This document shows positions 63,887 through 64,000 of a stretch of DNA of 64,000 nt, in pieces. This DNA comes from Oceanirhabdus sp942490885 (GTDB taxonomy: Bacteria > Bacillota > Clostridia > Clostridiales > Clostridiaceae): contig CALNYT010000002.1 in assembly GCA_942490885.1 (NCBI GenBank), positions 2,170,001 through 2,234,000 of the forward strand. The letters are read 5' to 3'. Every line of letters starts with the position of its first letter. The first letter of the stretch is position 1. Below the pieces are notes generated by a model, which was given only the letters and a program-made list of their open reading frames with translations, did no database searches and was not told the DNA's origin. Made by a program: the position numbers and the translations under genes.

Positions 63887-64000
63887 ATGAGTATAAAATT
63901 TTACAATACTCTTAGTAAGAGAAAAAGTCGAATTTAAACCAATAAAGAAAAATGAGGTATCACTATACACTTGTGGACCAACAGTATACAATTATGCCCA
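63887..64000 (+). pseudogene. cysS: cysteinyl-tRNA synthetase, 5' end, frameshifted in an A5 run (3' end outside window)
   Basis: From ATG 63887 (GAGGGGGAGGG upstream) the frame reads MSIKFYNTLSKRK and stops at 63935. If one A of the run 63922-63926 is skipped, the sequence reads KVEFKPIKKNEVSLYTCGPT and VYNYA, the normal CysRS N-terminus with its zinc-ligand Cys in YTCGPTVYN. The synthetase charges tRNA-Cys. Either a true lesion, a polymerase/ribosome slippage site or a sequencing error. Confidence 0.75.

Overview
The window is low-GC DNA with Firmicute-type ribosome binding sites (AGGAGG), many TTG/GTG starts, T-box and SAM riboswitch leaders, sporulation and germination genes (spoIVA, a GerB-type permease) and ferredoxin-linked anaerobic metabolism. 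Together these point to an endospore-forming anaerobe of the Clostridium type. Species cannot be fixed from the sequence alone.

Layout. 1-5.3 kb: conserved housekeeping block DUF512 protein - der - gpsA - spoIVA. 5.4-8.5 kb: small unknown genes, a BusR-like (GntR + RCK_C) regulator, a NUDIX hydrolase and a lipocalin-like protein. 8.5-12.2 kb: T-box-controlled asnA, then an internally deleted D-Ala-D-Ala ligase gene beside an intact MocR/DdlR-type regulator. 12.5-17.6 kb: GerB permease, SAM-riboswitch-controlled metN-metI-metQ on the minus strand, and deoD. 17.7-28 kb: accessory genes (acetyltransferase-like, signal peptidase, MATE pump, beta-helix protein, two-component system, divergent hydrogenase-maturation protease, DegV) and a tRNA-Pro(GGG). 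28-34.6 kb: WG-repeat protein, flavodoxin, proC and a four-gene 2-oxoacid:ferredoxin oxidoreductase operon. 34.7-38 kb: YtrA-type regulator with an ABC transporter. 38-43.2 kb: a decayed accessory island with a broken secreted toxin (VWA start, YwqJ-like deaminase end), its apparently intact SUKH-3 immunity gene, remnants and an IS605-like end. 43.2-57.3 kb: ALDH, radical SAM enzyme, phosphatase, DMT transporter, lipin-like HAD protein, chemoreceptor, membrane MutS-like ATPase and several unknowns. 57.4-64 kb: T-box-controlled metG, an Spx/ArsC-like protein, a broken HAD gene, an HD protein, an ISLre2 transposase, and finally cysS behind a short ORF with five consecutive Cys codons and a terminator.

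Amino-acid supply and tRNA charging recur, each with its own leader: Asn T-box (asnA), Met T-box (metG), SAM riboswitch (metNIQ) and, most unusually for this kind of genome, what looks like a poly-Cys leader-peptide attenuator in front of cysS. Gene decay is also frequent: ddl, an ABC exporter, hcp, an AAA ATPase, a HAD hydrolase, a secreted toxin, one small gene and the start of cysS all carry truncations, frameshifts or stops. At least four families of short dispersed palindromic repeats lie between genes. Two copies of one family sit directly 3' of terminator-like stems.
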